Below are positions 63,401 to 64,000 of a DNA stretch of 64,000 nt, in pieces. Source of the DNA: Utricularia gibba (lineage: Eukaryota; Streptophyta; Magnoliopsida; Lamiales; Lentibulariaceae). Where the stretch lies: contig CM007989.1 of NCBI GenBank assembly GCA_002189035.1, positions 3,472,001-3,536,000 of the forward strand, read 5' to 3'. The translations under genes and the position numbers were made by a program. How positions within the stretch are numbered: the first letter of the stretch is position 1; the number at the start of each line of letters is the position of its first letter. The notes beneath the pieces were generated by a model that did not search any database, was not told the DNA's origin, and saw only the letters and a list, made by a program, of their open reading frames with translations.

Positions 63401-64000
63401 AAAGGAGAATAAATGAATACACGCTGTGATAAAGAAATCATTAGCACTGAACGAACACAAGACAAGTATGAAGAGTGTGAAGACATGGTGATGAAAATCT
63501 GACAGATAATCAATGAGTTCAATCGCCATAGTATAAAATTCATTGAGTTAGTTAAGATTCACATTCTTTAATACGACTGAAAGTAGATTCAAAAATCAGA
63601 ACACCGCCCAAGTACCACTGCAGGCATTAGCTATTTTTTTCTTAGGCCATACCTTGATAGCATTTGTTAAAGCAGAGGCATTAGTTGCATGTGGTAAAGA
63701 GCAAAATTCATCCAGTATCTCCAGTAAAGATGTTGTAAAAATATGTCTCTCATGTTCTGTAGCCTATAACAAGAAGAATGACTTGACAAAAAAACATAAA
63801 AAGCTAATTTGAAGACGGAAAAAATAACAAAATAGCCCTAGGAAATTGATGACTTCTGCCTTTCATCTCAGTGTCCAAAACACCTCGGAAATTACCTTTA
63901 GTTCAGAGAGCAAGTTCAAATTTTGGTCAAGGTCACCTTTCCTTCGATCCAATTCATTAGATGCTGAAGTTACAATTTCCCTTTGCTTTTCGTCTAGGGC
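60434..64000 (-). CDS. Coiled-coil protein with AIR9-like (A9) domain, 3' part of gene
   Basis: The gene enters from the right edge. Exons: 63896-64000, 63653-63763, 63348-63389, 63047-63144, 62720-62864, 62257-62405, 62067-62179, 61935-61977, 61699-61790, 61528-61575, 61249-61319, 61036-61155, 60866-60954, 60571-60616 and 60434-60457 (stop). The first exons are charged and helical (ALDEKQREIVTSASNELDRR, KGDLDQNLNLLSELK, ATEHERHIFTTSLLEILDEF), likely a coiled coil. The second half matches the microtubule protein AIR9: FQIVGNANPGCEISGAGYPR, WVRYYPDGTTEFIEGATYP, TYAVTADDVDKLIAVECIPM, VESPDVWEHATLVLRRSGFL, IKIPTGLSAQFVLTCSNGIS, MRDTLVLTMRIFQSK. Microtubule association is inference from that likeness. 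Frame breaks at C runs 63094-63097 and 61573-61576, and at CC 62792-62793, are each mended by one base. Confidence 0.83.

Overview
This window is nuclear DNA of a flowering plant, most likely a eudicot. It has short GT-AG introns, AT-rich intergenic DNA, MITE-like repeats, and plant gene families such as HD-Zip II, DUO1-type MYB, ATL RING-H2, FLZ, XTH, phytocyanin, CYCU cyclin and F-box arrays. I recognise about 24 protein-coding loci. I saw no rRNA, tRNA, organellar insert, intact transposase or CRISPR array. The species cannot be named from the sequence alone.

Layout, left to right. 1-2.2 kb: the 5' exon of mitochondrial EF-G (cut by the window edge) and a DUO1-like R2R3-MYB carrying a miR159-type site, both on -. 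5.2-6.4 kb: an HD-Zip II factor of the HAT3/ATHB4 clade (+). 6.8-10.3 kb: a head-to-head pair, ARPC5 (-) and a PTPMT-type phosphatase (+). 10.7-11.2 kb: a MITE-like element. 11.6-14.6 kb: eIF3b, 11 exons (+). 15.0-15.9 kb: PIG-P (+), with a truncated second copy at 20.4-21.1 kb. 18.4-19.3 kb: an uncharacterised CKKH...CASC protein (+). 22.9-24.0 kb: an ATL4-like RING-H2 ligase (-). 25.4-25.8 kb: an FLZ protein (+). 27.0-29.0 kb: a membrane MORN-repeat protein (-). 30.6-32.1 kb: CK2 beta (-). 32.6-33.5 kb: cyclin U4 (-). 36.9-38.1 kb: NDPK1 (+). 38.4-40.4 kb: an ELMO-domain protein (-). 41.1-42.5 kb: a UBC E2 (-). 42.8-50.3 kb: three tandem F-box genes (-). 50.8-52.9 kb: a probable plastid protein of DUF3598-like type (+). 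53.5-54.1 kb: a phytocyanin (-). 55.1-57.4 kb: XTH30-like (-). 58.9-59.8 kb: a second ATL RING-H2 gene (-). 60.4-64.0 kb: a coiled-coil protein with an AIR9-like domain, running off the right edge (-).

The genes are mostly unrelated housekeeping and regulatory loci in ordinary plant order. The local structures of note are the tandem F-box array, in which two copies sit on a ~2.7 kb duplicated unit with a conserved N-terminal region before the F-box, and the split fate of the two PIG-P copies.

The most striking property of the window is a repeated pattern of single-base frame breaks. At least eight otherwise well-preserved genes are broken, and nearly every break is repaired by adding one base to a short homopolymer run. 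This looks more like consensus error in an assembly than mass pseudogenisation, and it matters for anyone using these gene models. I did not find a convincing undescribed multi-gene system.
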